In this document: one piece after another, positions 27,419-37,901 of the stretch
How the letters are laid out: each line of letters starts with the position of its first letter
Numbering within the stretch: position 1 is the first letter of the stretch
Assembly: GCA_947628165.1 (NCBI GenBank)
Contig: CANQYV010000007.1
Coordinates: 1-39,391, forward strand
Reading direction: 5' to 3'
From: an uncultured Clostridia bacterium
Lineage (GTDB): Bacteria; Bacillota; Clostridia; Oscillospirales; CAG-272
Length of the DNA stretch: 39,391 bases
Program-made: the position numbers and the translations under genes
The notes under the pieces: model-generated
The model's input: the letters and a program-made list of their open reading frames with translations, nothing else
The model's database searches: none
What the model was told of the DNA's origin: nothing

Positions 27419-28247
27419 AATCAAGGCAAAGGACAAAAATATTCAGGCGCAGATAATAGACGCCGTGACAGAGGCGGGGCGCGGACTTCTCTCTGCGCAC
27501 GATATCGAAAGCCACATGAAGGTAAAGCCGGGAGACGCAAACTTCGCGACTGTGTGGGACGTTGAGACGCAGCGCGTTTTATGCGGGAAGCTCCATGAGA
27601 TACTGCCGGAGGCCCGCTTTATAGCGGAGGAGGACACGGGAGACGGCGGCGAGAGCTCCGTTATAGGGGACGATGAGGTCGTCTTTATCGTCGACCCGAT
27701 AGACGGGACGACGAATTTCATCCACGGGCTGTCGCACTCCGCCGTCTGCGTCGCCGTCGCCGTCGGGAGCAGGACGGTGTTCGGCTGCGTATACAATCCT
27801 TTCCTTGACGAGCTGTTTTACGCCGCGTCGGGTCAGGGCGCCCACCTCCGCAAAAACGGCAGGACGTCGCCGATATCGGTCTCCGAAAGGGGACTTTCCG
27901 ACGCGCTCTCGGCGTTCGGGACGACGCCGTATGAAAGAAAATACGCGGACGAGACGTTCTCGCTTGCAAAGAAGCTGTTTTTATCGTGCCGCGAGGTCAG
28001 GCGCGAGGGCTCGGCGGCGCTCGACATATGCTACGTCGCGGCGGGAAGGTACGACGTTTACTTCGAACTCTCGATCTCGCCGTGGGATTTCGCGGCGGCG
28101 TCCGTGATCCTCGCCGAGGCGGGGGGCATCCTCTCGCGCCTTGACGGCGGGGAGCCCGACGTGAGGGAGAAAACGTCTGTGCTCGCGACGAATCGCGCCG
28201 CAAGAGACGACGCCGTCCGCGTGCTTCGCGGAGAAAACGTCGTCTGA
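27405..28247 (+). CDS. Inositol monophosphatase family protein
   Basis: Metal-dependent phosphomonoesterase of the IMPase/SuhB family. The 280-residue protein shows AEEDTGDG (residues 74-81), the metal-binding DPIDGTTNFIHG (97-108) and the late SPWDFAAASVILAEAGG motif. Substrate may be inositol phosphate, another sugar phosphate or 3'-phosphoadenosine 5'-phosphate; the sequence does not decide. It starts within the last codons of queG, with GAAAGGCG as ribosome site, and is followed at 25 bp by addB. Confidence 0.92.
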   Translation: MTTGEIKAKDKNIQAQIIDAVTEAGRGLLSAHDIESHMKVKPGDANFATVWDVETQRVLCGKLHEILPEARFIAEEDTGDGGESSVIGDDEVVFIVDPIDGTTNFIHGLSHSAVCVAVAVGSRTVFGCVYNPFLDELFYAASGQGAHLRKNGRTSPISVSERGLSDALSAFGTTPYERKYADETFSLAKKLFLSCREVRREGSAALDICYVAAGRYDVYFELSISPWDFAAASVILAEAGGILSRLDGGEPDVREKTSVLATNRAARDDAVRVLRGENVV

Positions 28248-28272
28248 AAACCCAAAGAAGGAGGCAAACGGG

Positions 28273-31200
28273 GTGAAGGTCGTATACATGCCGGGGATAA
28301 GGCGGGGGCTGCGGTATCTTTCGCGCACGGTCACGGAGCTCGCGGAGCAAAAGCGCCGCGTATGGATACTCATACCCGACCAGATGGCGCTGACGGTCGA
28401 GGACGCGCTCTCGAAAGAGGCGCCGCCCGAGGCTCAGCTCTTCTACGAGATCGTCAGCTTTGACAGGCTCGCGGACAACGTTTTCCGCCGCGAGGGCGGC
28501 GTTTCCTACAACTACGCGGACGCCTCCGCCGAGGCGGTCGTGATGTGGCGCGCCATAACGGCGTGCCGGGACGCGCTGTCCGTTTACGGCTCGGCGGGAC
28601 CGGACCTCGTTTCCGTCATGACGAAGGCGGTGGGCGAGCTGAAGCAGAGCATGGTGACGCCCGAGGCGCTGATGAAGGCGGCGGTCCGCATCCCGGAGCC
28701 CGCCAAATACATAGACATAGCGAACATATACGAGACGTTTGACACGATGCTCCGCGAGACATACGATGACAGGCTCTCAGCCCTGACGTCCGCGGTCGAA
28801 AGAGTGCGCCGCGCAGGGGATTTCTTCGAGGGCTCGGAGGTCATCGCGTTCGCGTTCGCGGGATTTACCGCGCAGCAGTCCGCAATGCTCCGCGAGGCGG
28901 CGCGCGGCGCGCACGACCTGACGGTAGTGATAAACGTGCCGGGCGAGCCGTCCCTCATAGGGAGGCGGCCCGAGCTCGACGGGATAGCGGAGACGAGGGC
29001 GAGGCTCCGCGCAATGGCGGCGGACGTCGGCGTGCCGTTTTACACCGAATCGCTTAAAAACGAGCGGGACGACGAGATAACGGTGCTCTCGGAGGAGCTT
29101 TTCGGCGTCGGCGGCACCGTTACGGAGGAGAAGCCCGAAAAACTGAAGCTGATCGCGGCAAATTCGCTCCGCGCGGAGGCGGAGGCAGCCGCCGGGGAGA
29201 TATCGGCGGCGGTAAGAGCGGGGATGAGATACCGCGACATCGCGATCTGCACGGGCAGCGTCGACGAGTACCGGGGGATTATAGAGTCCGTTTTCGAGGA
29301 GCGAAGGATACCGCTTCATATGTCGCGCCGCGTCGACGCCGAAAGGCTGCCCGCGACGGCGGCGCTTTTTTCGGCGCTCCGCGTCGTCACCTCCGGATGG
29401 AGACGCGACGACATCGCGGCATATATAAAAACGGGAATGACGGCGCTGTCGCCGGACGAGGAGGACGAGCTCCTTTTATACATGATGACGTGGAACCTCG
29501 GCGGGAAGCGGTTTTACGCGCCGGCGGGGGACGCCTGGAGCATGAACCCGGACGGACGCACCGCAAACTGGACCGAGGAGGGCGAGGCATCGCTCGCGTC
29601 CGTGAACAGTGCGCGCCGTACCGTTATCGAACCGCTCCTGCCGCTCGCGGAGGCGTTTTCAAACGCGTCCGACGCTAAGACAAAGACGGCGGCGGTAAAG
29701 AGCTTTCTTTCGTCCGTGAGCGGGAGAAGAGAGGAAGAGGACGACGTCGACGCCCGCCTTGCGGACGCGGTCGCCGACGCGGCAGAGGCTATAGGCGAGG
29801 CGTCCGCCGAAGGACCGATGACGGCGGACGACTATGTCTCATGCCTGCGGCTTGTCATAAGCTCGCTGTCGCTCGGAACGATACCGGGCAGAACGGACGA
29901 GGTCGAGCTTTCGGACACGGTCGGCATGAGGGGCGCGGGGCACAGGCTCGTGATAATGCTCGGCGTTGAGGACGGCGTTCTTCCGGCGTCCGTCGAGGAC
30001 GGCTTCTTTTCCGACGCGGAGCGCGGAGTCCTCGAGGAGGCGGGCGTCAAGATAGGGGAGCGCGCCGCGTTCCGTTCCGCCATGGAGAGATACAATTTCT
30101 GCCGCTGTGCCGCCGACGCGGAGGATATGCTTCTGTTCATATACAGAGCGGACAGGGGCTCGGACGACGTCCCGTCCGTCGTCGAGCGCGTGCTGAAGCT
30201 GTTCCCGGCGGCGGAGCAAAGGCGCTTCCCGGGTGAGTCGCCGGTCGAGGAGATATATTCGGTCCCCGACGCCGCCGCGCGGTATCTTAGGGCAAAGGAG
30301 CCCGAGGTGCGGCTCGCCGTCGCCGAGGCGGCGGGGGACTGCGACATAATGAAAAGGGTGACGGCAGGCGAGGCCGTGCCGATATCGGTCGTTGCCGACA
30401 GCATATCGGAGGACACGGCGGGGAGGCTTTTCGGCGGCGACATCAGCTTTTCGCAGGCGAAACTCGAGAGATTTTCGGACTGCAAATTCAGATACTACTG
30501 CGACTATGTGCTCGGACTGCGCGAGCGCAGGCGCGCGGACCTTGCGGAAAACGACATCGGCACATTCGTACACGCCGTGCTCGAGGGCGTTTTCTCGTCG
30601 GGGATAATGACAAGGGACGACGTCGGCGACGACGAGCTCGCGGAGGCGGCGCGCGGCGTCATTGCGGAATATCTCGCCGGAACGTGCCCCGAGCTTGAGG
30701 GGAACGCGCGGATGAGGGGGCTTTTCCGCCGCCTTGAGCGCTCGGTGCTCCTGTTTCTGCGCTCGTTCCGCGACGAATTCGCGCAGAGCCGCTTTCGCCC
30801 CGTGCTCTTCGAGGTGCCGTTCGGGCTCGGAGACGGGATGCCGCCGCTCAAGGTGCCGCTCGGCGACGGCAAATGCGCGCTTTTACGCGGCGTTGCCGAC
30901 AGAGTCGATGCGTACAGGGACAAGGAGGGGAAGCTCTATGTCCGCGTCATCGATTATAAGACGGGGAATTTTTCGTTCTCGCCCCGCGACATTGAGGAGG
31001 GCTATAACGTTCAGCTCCCGCTCTATCTTTATACGATCTGCGCCGAGGCGGACGCAGAGAAGCTCGGCGGGCAGCGGGGAGATCTGCTCGTGCCGGCGGG
31101 ATTTCTCTACGTCGGGGTGAAGCCCGGCGACACCTCCGCAAAGGACGACGGGGAGGACGCCTTTGAGGACGCGCGAAAGCTCTCAAAGCGCGGCATGCTT

Positions 31201-31485
31201 CTTGCGGACGAGAGTGTGCTCCGCGCGCAGGAGGCGTCGCTCGAGGGGAAATATATCCCCGTAAAGCTCAAGGCAAAGGGCGGCTTTTCGTCGACGGCAG
31301 AGCTCGCTTCAAACGACGGCTTTCGCGATATGGGCCGCGCGCTCTTTGATACCGTCCGCAGGATAAGTCTCGAGCTTCGCTCCGGGCGCGCTGACGCGAT
31401 GCCGACGGAGAGGACGAGAGGCGGGCACGCGGTGTGCGAGTTCTGCACAGCGAAGCCCATGTGCCGGCGTCACAAAGAAGGATGA
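28273..31485 (+). CDS. addB: ATP-dependent nuclease subunit AddB, P-loop not recognised
   Basis: Subunit of the AddAB helicase-nuclease that processes double-strand ends for RecA loading. The 1070-residue protein has a C-terminal RecB-type nuclease domain (GVADRVDAY and VIDYKTG) and iron-sulfur cysteines: C737 in FSDCKFRYY and C1055, C1058, C1064 in CEFCTAKPMC, with the same 3 and 6 spacing as in Bacillus AddB. The start is GTG with AAGGAGG 7 bases upstream. The N-terminus MKVVYMPGIRRGLRYL sits where AddB usually has GxxGxGK(S/T), so the Walker A motif seems lost. addA follows at 15 bp. Confidence 0.93.
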   Translation: MKVVYMPGIRRGLRYLSRTVTELAEQKRRVWILIPDQMALTVEDALSKEAPPEAQLFYEIVSFDRLADNVFRREGGVSYNYADASAEAVVMWRAITACRDALSVYGSAGPDLVSVMTKAVGELKQSMVTPEALMKAAVRIPEPAKYIDIANIYETFDTMLRETYDDRLSALTSAVERVRRAGDFFEGSEVIAFAFAGFTAQQSAMLREAARGAHDLTVVINVPGEPSLIGRRPELDGIAETRARLRAMAADVGVPFYTESLKNERDDEITVLSEELFGVGGTVTEEKPEKLKLIAANSLRAEAEAAAGEISAAVRAGMRYRDIAICTGSVDEYRGIIESVFEERRIPLHMSRRVDAERLPATAALFSALRVVTSGWRRDDIAAYIKTGMTALSPDEEDELLLYMMTWNLGGKRFYAPAGDAWSMNPDGRTANWTEEGEASLASVNSARRTVIEPLLPLAEAFSNASDAKTKTAAVKSFLSSVSGRREEEDDVDARLADAVADAAEAIGEASAEGPMTADDYVSCLRLVISSLSLGTIPGRTDEVELSDTVGMRGAGHRLVIMLGVEDGVLPASVEDGFFSDAERGVLEEAGVKIGERAAFRSAMERYNFCRCAADAEDMLLFIYRADRGSDDVPSVVERVLKLFPAAEQRRFPGESPVEEIYSVPDAAARYLRAKEPEVRLAVAEAAGDCDIMKRVTAGEAVPISVVADSISEDTAGRLFGGDISFSQAKLERFSDCKFRYYCDYVLGLRERRRADLAENDIGTFVHAVLEGVFSSGIMTRDDVGDDELAEAARGVIAEYLAGTCPELEGNARMRGLFRRLERSVLLFLRSFRDEFAQSRFRPVLFEVPFGLGDGMPPLKVPLGDGKCALLRGVADRVDAYRDKEGKLYVRVIDYKTGNFSFSPRDIEEGYNVQLPLYLYTICAEADAEKLGGQRGDLLVPAGFLYVGVKPGDTSAKDDGEDAFEDARKLSKRGMLLADESVLRAQEASLEGKYIPVKLKAKGGFSSTAELASNDGFRDMGRALFDTVRRISLELRSGRADAMPTERTRGGHAVCEFCTAKPMCRRHKEG

Positions 31486-31500
31486 GGGACGGAGGATAAA

Positions 31501-34500
31501 ATGCCGGAATTTACAAGTGCCCAGCTTGAGGCGATAAATTCAAGAGGCTGCGACCTGCTCGTGTCCGCCGCCGCCGGTTCGGGAAAGACGACGGCGCTGA
31601 CGGAGCGGATCATAAGGCGGATAGAAGAGGGCGGCGACATCGGAAGGATGCTTGTCGTGACGTTTTCGCGCGCCTCCGCCGCCGACATGAAAAAGAAGAT
31701 AACGAAGGCGCTGCGCGACAGGGCGGAGGCGGGCGGGGACGAGAGGTTCCTGCGGCAGCTTGCCCGCGTCGGCGACGCCGACATAAAGACGATACACGCC
31801 TTCTGCTTCTCGATAGTGAAGCACAGGTTTGCGGAGCTCTCGCTCTCACCCCGGGTGAGGATAGCGGAGGAGGCGGAGACCGAGGAGATGCGCGCGTCCG
31901 TCATGAGCGAGACGCTCGACGCATTTTATGAGGCGGACGCGAAGGACAGAGCAGGCTCTCCGGAGCACGACGTATCGGCGCTCGCCGACCAGCTTGCGGG
32001 CGGAGGCGACGACGCCGGGATGGAAAAGCTTTTGCTCGGGCTCTACGAAAAGACCTCCTGCACGAAGCGGGGGATATTGTCAATATCGGACTCGGCGGAC
32101 GCATCTCTCGCGGCGGCGGACGGGGATTTTTTCTCGTCCCCTCAGGGAGAGGGCATAAAAAAGCTCATCTCCGACGGGGTGGGATACTATTCCCGACTGA
32201 TGGAGGCGGCGCTTTCGGAGATAGAAAATTACGAGGAATTCTCGGTAAAATACCGCGCCGCGTTCGAGGGCGTGCTGTCGGGACTCCGCACCATCGGAGA
32301 GGCGCTCGGGGAAGGATACGAAAAGACCGGGGCGGCGATAGAGGCGTTTTCCGCGCCGAGCTTCGGAAGGACAAACGGGGAGAAGCCCGCGTCAATTGTG
32401 TTTTTCGCGGGAAAGAAGAACCGGGCGGCGGCATTCGTCCGCGACATAAAGGACAGATATTTTTCGTCGCCGAAGGAGGCGCGCCGCCGCTCCGCGGAGA
32501 GGACGGCGGAGGTCTGCCGCGGCGTCGTGCGCGTGCTCTCGGAATTTGAGAAAAGATACGCGGCGGAAAAGAGGCGGCGCGCCGTCGTCGATTACGACGA
32601 CCTTGAGCATATGGCGCTCACGGTCCTTTTGGACAGGGGAGCCGCCGAGGCGGTCGCGGCGTCGTACGACGACATATACATAGACGAATACCAGGACGTG
32701 AGCGAGGTGCAGGACGAGATACTGTCTTTGATCTCGCGCGAAAACAGATTTCTTGTCGGCGACGTAAAGCAGGCGATATACGGCTTCAGGGGCTCGGACC
32801 CCGGCATCTTCGGGACGTATCGGGACAGGATAAAGACGGTGTTTATGTCCGAAAACTTCCGCTGTGACGAGACAGTCATAAGCTTTGCAAACGCCGTCTG
32901 CGGGGAGCTTTTGCCTCTCGCGGGCATACCGTACGGCGAGTGCGATGCGCTCCGACACGCCAAAAACGACGAGGGTACGCCCGAGCCCGTGCGCGTCGTG
33001 ATCACGTCGCCGGAGGACGAAGCGGAGAGGGCGGCGGAGCTCGCGGAGGCGGAGCTCGCGGCGGGGCGGGAGCCCGGAGATATCGCGATACTGCTCCGCT
33101 CGGCAAAGACGAAGAGCGACGCGTTCGTCCGCGCGCTGAAAAGGCACGGGATACCAGTTTCGAGCGCGGAGCGGGAGGGCTTTTTCGAGGCGCCGGAGGT
33201 CATGCTCGCGGTGTCGCTTCTCCGCGTCTGCGACAACCCGCTTTACGACATACATCTTGCCGCCGTGCTCCGCTCGCCGGTGTTCGGATTCGACCTTGAC
33301 GAGCTCGTGAGGCTGAAGGCGGGCGACAGGCGTCCGCTGTGGCGCGTCCTCTGCGACGTCGCCGAGGGTGAGGGCGGGCTTTCGGACAAATGCCGCGACG
33401 CGTGCGAGACCATACGCGGCTGGCGCGAGGCGTCGCGCCTCATGCCCGCCGACGAGGCGGTCCGCCTTCTGACGGTGAGCACGGGGCTCGAGGCGCTTTT
33501 ATGGTCGGAGAAAAACGGAGGCGAGGCGCGCGCCGCAGTGGCGGAGAGGAACCTTTTCCTGCTTTACGATACGGCAAGGAAGTTCGAGGCGCACGGCTTC
33601 GGAGGGCTGCACAGGTTCATAACGTATCTCGACACCGTCTCGGCGGGCACGGTCACGAAGGATGCGGCTCCGACAGCACAGTCGGTAGGCGTGAGCGTCA
33701 TGACGGTGCATAAGTCCAAAGGGCTCGAATTTCCCGTCGTCATCCTCGCAGGCTGCGGCTCGGACAGGAACGAAAGAGACGCGACGGCGTCCGTCTTGTG
33801 GGATAAGGACGCGGGAATGGCGATGAAGCTGCGCGCCGACGAGGAGGGCAGCTCGACAGTCATGCTCGACACGGTGCTGCGGCAGGGTGTCGCGCAGGCG
33901 ATTCTTCGCCGCGGCGCGGCGGAGGAGCTGCGGATACTGTACGTCGCACTCACGAGGGCAAGGGAACGCCTCGTAATACTCGGCGCCTCCGACAAGGCGG
34001 AGGAGAGGGTCGATGCGGCGCGGCGCGAGGCGGAGTTTCTCTGCGGGTACACGGTGCTGAAAAACGAAAAGAGCTATCTCGGCCTGATCCTGACGGCGCT
34101 TTTCGCCTCGGGCGCGGAGGACGTGTTCAGACTTGAGCTGCCGGAGCCGAAAGAGGCGGCACAGCCTGTGGAAGCGAGCATCGGGAGCGAAGACGGGGAC
34201 GAGAGCATAACGGAAACCGAGACGGAACACAGCGCGCCCGACCCGGAGCTGACGGAGAGATACAGAGCGATCATAGAAGAAAGGCTTTCTTACAGATATC
34301 CGTTTGAAAAGCTCGGCGCGCTGCCGGCAAAGCTGTCTGTCTCGCGCCTTATGCCGGGGATACTCGACGAGGACGCGACGGAGCTCGTATCCGCGCGCTC
34401 GGCGTCGGAGCCCGGCGAGGCGGCGAAGGCGGGTACCGCGACGCACCTTTATATGCAGTTCTGCGATTACAAAAACGCCGCCGTGGACGCGCGCGCCGAG

Positions 34501-34962
34501 GGCGAACGGCTGCTTGCGGCGGGATATATCACGCGCGAGGATATGGGGCGCATAAGGTTTGACGAGGTCGAGAGGTTTTTCGCCTCGGAGCTCTACCGCC
34601 GCATAGAGTCGGCGGACGAGGTTTGGCGCGAGAGAAGGTTCAACGTGCGGCTGCCGGCGGAGGAATTTACCGAAAACGAGGCGGACCGCGAGCTCTACCG
34701 AGGCGAGGAGCTGCTCGTGCAGGGCGTCATAGACTGCTTTTTCCGCGAGCGGGACGGCGGGCTTGTGCTCGTCGATTATAAGACCGATCGCCTCTCCCGG
34801 TACGAGCTTTCGCACCCGGAGGCGGCGGACGAAAAGCTCGTCTCGCGGCATGCGCGACAGCTCTCGTATTACGCCGCGGCGATAGAGAAGATATTCGGCG
34901 AGCCGCCGAAAAAGACGCTTCTATACTCCATGTGCGCCGGACGGGCAATAGAGATAAAATAG
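31501..34962 (+). CDS. addA: ATP-dependent helicase/nuclease subunit AddA
   Basis: UvrD-type motor and nuclease subunit of AddAB. The 1153-residue protein has Walker [10 protein letters not shown] (residues 23-31), [11 protein letters not shown], the Walker B region [22 protein letters not shown], motif [16 protein letters not shown], motif [14 protein letters not shown], and a C-terminal RecB-family nuclease motif VDYKTDRL (D1092, K1094). GGAGG precedes the ATG. It follows addB by 15 bp and ends the probable GH112-queG-IMPase-addB-addA transcription unit. With the P-loop of AddB apparently lost, AddA would supply all ATP-driven movement. Confidence 0.97.
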   Translation: MPEFTSAQLEAINSRGCDLLVSAAAGSGKTTALTERIIRRIEEGGDIGRMLVVTFSRASAADMKKKITKALRDRAEAGGDERFLRQLARVGDADIKTIHAFCFSIVKHRFAELSLSPRVRIAEEAETEEMRASVMSETLDAFYEADAKDRAGSPEHDVSALADQLAGGGDDAGMEKLLLGLYEKTSCTKRGILSISDSADASLAAADGDFFSSPQGEGIKKLISDGVGYYSRLMEAALSEIENYEEFSVKYRAAFEGVLSGLRTIGEALGEGYEKTGAAIEAFSAPSFGRTNGEKPASIVFFAGKKNRAAAFVRDIKDRYFSSPKEARRRSAERTAEVCRGVVRVLSEFEKRYAAEKRRRAVVDYDDLEHMALTVLLDRGAAEAVAASYDDIYIDEYQDVSEVQDEILSLISRENRFLVGDVKQAIYGFRGSDPGIFGTYRDRIKTVFMSENFRCDETVISFANAVCGELLPLAGIPYGECDALRHAKNDEGTPEPVRVVITSPEDEAERAAELAEAELAAGREPGDIAILLRSAKTKSDAFVRALKRHGIPVSSAEREGFFEAPEVMLAVSLLRVCDNPLYDIHLAAVLRSPVFGFDLDELVRLKAGDRRPLWRVLCDVAEGEGGLSDKCRDACETIRGWREASRLMPADEAVRLLTVSTGLEALLWSEKNGGEARAAVAERNLFLLYDTARKFEAHGFGGLHRFITYLDTVSAGTVTKDAAPTAQSVGVSVMTVHKSKGLEFPVVILAGCGSDRNERDATASVLWDKDAGMAMKLRADEEGSSTVMLDTVLRQGVAQAILRRGAAEELRILYVALTRARERLVILGASDKAEERVDAARREAEFLCGYTVLKNEKSYLGLILTALFASGAEDVFRLELPEPKEAAQPVEASIGSEDGDESITETETEHSAPDPELTERYRAIIEERLSYRYPFEKLGALPAKLSVSRLMPGILDEDATELVSARSASEPGEAAKAGTATHLYMQFCDYKNAAVDARAEGERLLAAGYITREDMGRIRFDEVERFFASELYRRIESADEVWRERRFNVRLPAEEFTENEADRELYRGEELLVQGVIDCFFRERDGGLVLVDYKTDRLSRYELSHPEAADEKLVSRHARQLSYYAAAIEKIFGEPPKKTLLYSMCAGRAIEIK

Positions 34963-35065
34963 TGCGGCGCCCGAAAAACGGCCGAATTTGCCTGCGGCGA
35001 GCCCGAGCGTATGTGACGGAGAGAAGAATTATTCCAAAATACTCGGTGAAATCTTTGATACCCCC

Positions 35066-35094
35066 TTGTTTTTTTTCGGGAATTGAGATACAAT
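35066..35094 (+). promoter_or_regulatory. Sigma-A promoter of gap
   Basis: TTGTTT (35066-35071) and TACAAT (35089-35094) are spaced by 17 bp, giving a leader of about 50 bases before gap. Confidence 0.65.
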
Positions 35095-35150
35095 ATACTG
35101 CGGTAGGACATGAACACCATATTTATGTTTATACGGAGGACAAAAACACC

Positions 35151-36179
35151 ATGTCAGTAAAAGTTGCAATTAACGGTTTCGGAAGAATCGGCCGTCTCGC
35201 GTTCCGCCAGATGTTCGGCGCTCCCGGCTATGAAGTCGTCGCCATCAACGACCTGACCGACCCCGCGATGCTCGCGCATCTGCTCAAGTACGATACCGCT
35301 CAGGGCGGCTACTGCGGCAAGATCGGTGAGCACACCCACACTGTAGAGGCGGGCGAGGGCTGCATCGTTGTCGACGGCAAGAAGATCACGATATACAGCG
35401 AAAAGGACGCCGCTAACCTTCCTTGGGGCGAGATCGGCGTAGACGTCGTTCTCGAGTGCACGGGCTTCTACACCTCGAAGGCTAAGTCCCAGGCACATAT
35501 CGACGCGGGCGCCAAGAAGGTCGTCATCTCCGCTCCGGCGGGCAACGATCTGCCCACGATCGTTTACAGCGTCAACGAGAAGACGCTCACGAAGGAAGAC
35601 AACATCATCTCCGCCGCATCCTGCACGACGAACTGCCTCGCTCCTATGGCTGACGCGCTCAACAAGTACGCGCCGATACAGAGCGGCATCATGTCGACGA
35701 TACACGCTTACACCGGCGACCAGATGATCCTCGACGGCCCGCACAGAAAGGGTGACCTCCGCCGCGCTCGCGCAGGCGCTGCGAACATCGTTCCGAACTC
35801 CACCGGCGCCGCAAAGGCCATCGGCCTCGTTATCCCCGAGCTGAACGGCAAGCTCATCGGCTCCGCTCAGAGAGTTCCCGTAACGACCGGTTCCACGACG
35901 ATACTCACCGCTGTCGTCAAGGGCAAGGACATCACGAAGGAAGGCATCAACGCCGCCATGAAGGCAGCAGCTTCCGAGTCCTTCGGCTACAACGAGGAGC
36001 CCATCGTTTCCTCCGACGTCGTCGGCATGCGCTTCGGCTCGCTCTTCGATGCTACGCAGACGATGGTCGCCAAGATCGACGACGACACCTATCAGGTTCA
36101 GGTCGTCTCCTGGTACGACAACGAGAACTCCTACACCAGCCAGATGGTAAGGACGATCAAGTACTTCGCGGAGCTTTAA
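35151..36179 (+). CDS. gap: Type I glyceraldehyde-3-phosphate dehydrogenase
   Basis: NAD-dependent glycolytic enzyme that turns glyceraldehyde 3-phosphate into 1,3-bisphosphoglycerate. The 342-residue protein has the Rossmann motif [13 protein letters not shown] with the aspartate that favours NAD, the active-site [12 protein letters not shown] (C158), the conserved [21 protein letters not shown] and the C-terminal [14 protein letters not shown]. The ATG has GGAGG 11 bases upstream; the open frame runs back into addA without similarity. Its codons (AAG, ATC, TCC, CTC) look biased compared with neighbours, as expected of a highly expressed gene. It has its own promoter and a strong 3' hairpin. 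Confidence 0.98.
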   Translation: MSVKVAINGFGRIGRLAFRQMFGAPGYEVVAINDLTDPAMLAHLLKYDTAQGGYCGKIGEHTHTVEAGEGCIVVDGKKITIYSEKDAANLPWGEIGVDVVLECTGFYTSKAKSQAHIDAGAKKVVISAPAGNDLPTIVYSVNEKTLTKEDNIISAASCTTNCLAPMADALNKYAPIQSGIMSTIHAYTGDQMILDGPHRKGDLRRARAGAANIVPNSTGAAKAIGLVIPELNGKLIGSAQRVPVTTGSTTILTAVVKGKDITKEGINAAMKAAASESFGYNEEPIVSSDVVGMRFGSLFDATQTMVAKIDDDTYQVQVVSWYDNENSYTSQMVRTIKYFAEL

Positions 36180-36200
36180 TTCCCAAGAGACTATAATCCA

Positions 36201-36243
36201 TGCCCGGGGGAGGAATCTTCTATAAGGTTCCTCCCCCGGGGCA
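36201..36243 (+). terminator. Long GC-rich hairpin after gap, no T-run
   Basis: TGCCCGGGGGAGGAA (36201-36215) pairs with 36228-36243 with a single bulged base; inner bases extend the stem to about 19 pairs around a CTAT loop. The following sequence GTTATG lacks a T-run. It may stabilise the 3' end of gap mRNA or mark processing rather than terminate. Confidence 0.6.
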
Positions 36244-36275
36244 GTTATGAAAAACGAAAAAACGGGGGCGAAAAA

Positions 36276-37514
36276 ATGGATATTGCGAATAAGGACGGGA
36301 TGTTTTTTCTTCCGCCGCCCGTGACCTCGGCGCTCGACGCGCTCGAGGAGAAGGGATACGAGGCATACGCCGTCGGCGGCTGCGTGCGCGACCTCTGCCG
36401 CGGCGTTACGCCCCACGACTACGACATAACGACGTCGGCAACGCCGGAGGAGGTCGAGGCGTGCTTTTCGGGGCGGCGCATAATAGAGACGGGCATAAAG
36501 CACGGCACGGTGACGGCGATCATAGACGGGGAACCGCTCGAGATAACGACGTACCGCACGGACGGAGAATATCTCGACGGGAGGCACCCGGAGAGCGTGA
36601 CTTTTTCAAGCGAAATAAATGACGACCTCTCGCGCCGCGATTTCACGATAAACGCGATGGCGTACAGTCCGCGACGGGGACTCCGCGACCCGTTCGGCGG
36701 GCGGGAGGACATAGAAAAAAAGCTCGTCCGCTGCGTCGGCGAACCCGACCTCCGCTTCGGAGAGGACGGACTGCGCATTATGAGGGCGCTGCGGTTCGCG
36801 TCCTCGCTCGGCTTTGAGATAGAGGGGGAAACGGCGGCGTCGATACACAGAAACCGCCGCCTGCTCCGCCTCGTCTCGGCGGAGAGGATCTACGCGGAAT
36901 ACAAACGGCTCATAACGGGAGTTTTTGCCGCGCGGATACTGACGGAGTTTCGGGACGTGATGTTCACCGTAATGCCGGAGCTTGAATGTCTTGAAGGTGA
37001 TGAATATGAAAATGCCGTCGCGGCGGCGGATAAGGCGGGGTGCGACGTAATAACGCGGACTGCGCTCCTTCTCGGGCGGGAGGAAAACCTACCGGCGCTT
37101 CGGAGGCTGAAGCCCGACGGGAGGACGTATTCCTCGGTTGCCGCCGTGCTGAGACACATAAACGGCGCGTTTGAGACGGACGACGTCTCGCTCCGCCGGC
37201 TGCTCGGCGGGGTGTCGTATGAAAACGCGCGCCGCATAGTTGACGCGCGGCGCGCGAGGGGACTTATGACGGAGGACGAGGCGGCGCGTGTGACGGCGAA
37301 CCTGAACGAAATGGAGGCGCGCGGCGAGTGCGTCAATGTGAGGATGCTGGCGGTCACCGGGCGGGAGCTGATGGAGCTCGGCGTCCCCGAGGGGGCGCGC
37401 GTCGGGGAAATTCTTTCCCGGCTGCTGGAGGAGGTCATAACATGCCGCGCCGAAAACGACAAGGCGGAGCTGATAAAGTTTGCAAAGGCGATGAGGGAGG
37501 CTCAGGGGGACTGA
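36276..37514 (+). CDS. cca: CCA tRNA nucleotidyltransferase
   Basis: Adds or repairs the 3'-CCA end of tRNAs. The 412-residue class II enzyme has the nucleotidyltransferase signature YAVGGCVRDL (31-40) with the metal-binding DYD (D48, D50), RRDFTINAMAY, and RFGEDGLRIMRALRFA in the head and neck region. It has no clear HD phosphohydrolase domain. A poly(A) polymerase is an alternative, since the families are close, but length and motifs fit CCA-adding enzymes. Its stop overlaps the start of the DUF4298 gene. Confidence 0.9.
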   Translation: MDIANKDGMFFLPPPVTSALDALEEKGYEAYAVGGCVRDLCRGVTPHDYDITTSATPEEVEACFSGRRIIETGIKHGTVTAIIDGEPLEITTYRTDGEYLDGRHPESVTFSSEINDDLSRRDFTINAMAYSPRRGLRDPFGGREDIEKKLVRCVGEPDLRFGEDGLRIMRALRFASSLGFEIEGETAASIHRNRRLLRLVSAERIYAEYKRLITGVFAARILTEFRDVMFTVMPELECLEGDEYENAVAAADKAGCDVITRTALLLGREENLPALRRLKPDGRTYSSVAAVLRHINGAFETDDVSLRRLLGGVSYENARRIVDARRARGLMTEDEAARVTANLNEMEARGECVNVRMLAVTGRELMELGVPEGARVGEILSRLLEEVITCRAENDKAELIKFAKAMREAQGD

Positions 37515-37807
37515 TGCCGAATATTGAAAGAATAGAAAAAAACGAAAACCTTCTTGACGAGGCGGAGGCAGCCGTCTCGGCGCTCGCGGAGGCGCTTGAA
37601 AGGTATGCCGGGGCAAGGGGAAAAATCGAGGCGCTCCGCGAATACTACAACACCGACTGGTCAGCCGACGTAAAAGACGACGAAAAGGGGCTTCTTCCGC
37701 CCGATTTAAAACGCGGCGTTTTATCCGAAGATGCAATTTTCGACCTTTTGGCATCGGACGCCGCGGTCAAAGAAACGGCAGCCGAGCTATTCCCCCAAAC
37801 AAAATAA
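37514..37807 (+). CDS. DUF4298-type small protein
   Basis: The 97-residue product looks like the DUF4298 family: RIEKNENLLDEAEAAVSALAEALERY, then LREYYNTDW and the C-terminal LPPDLKRGVLSEDAIFDLL. The family has no known function. The first half should form a coiled-coil helix. Its ATG overlaps the cca stop (TGATG), so it is coupled. The last codons (VKETAAELFPQTK) and the stop codon lie inside the first copy of a tandem repeat that is repeated downstream. Confidence 0.82.
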   Translation: MPNIERIEKNENLLDEAEAAVSALAEALERYAGARGKIEALREYYNTDWSADVKDDEKGLLPPDLKRGVLSEDAIFDLLASDAAVKETAAELFPQTK

Positions 37808-37876
37808 CCCCCGTAAGAAAAGTTTTACGGGGGAGGCGCGGAGGGGACGCTTTTTCAAAAGCGCCCCCTCCGCAAA
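37766..37876 (+). repeat. Tandem repeat copy 1
   Basis: 111 bp repeated after 136 bp with three visible mismatches. The unit covers the end of the DUF4298 gene, a hairpin CCCCCGTAA/TTACGGGGG (37808-37833) and a longer palindrome (37838-37873) with arms of 17 bases and one A-C mismatch. Confidence 0.95.
37838..37873. terminator. Long palindrome in repeat copy 1
   Basis: GCGGAGGGG, A, CGCTTTT pairs with AAAAGCG, C, CCCCTCCGC around a TC loop. Located between convergent genes, it may end transcription from both sides, although T-runs are internal to the stem. Confidence 0.55.
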
Positions 37877-37901
37877 CATTGACGAAACAAAACCTGCCGC
37901 C

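Noticed and set aside
35154-36587. A 477-codon minus-strand frame opposite gap and the start of cca
   Set aside because: Antisense shadow of strongly biased coding sequence with no family resemblance.
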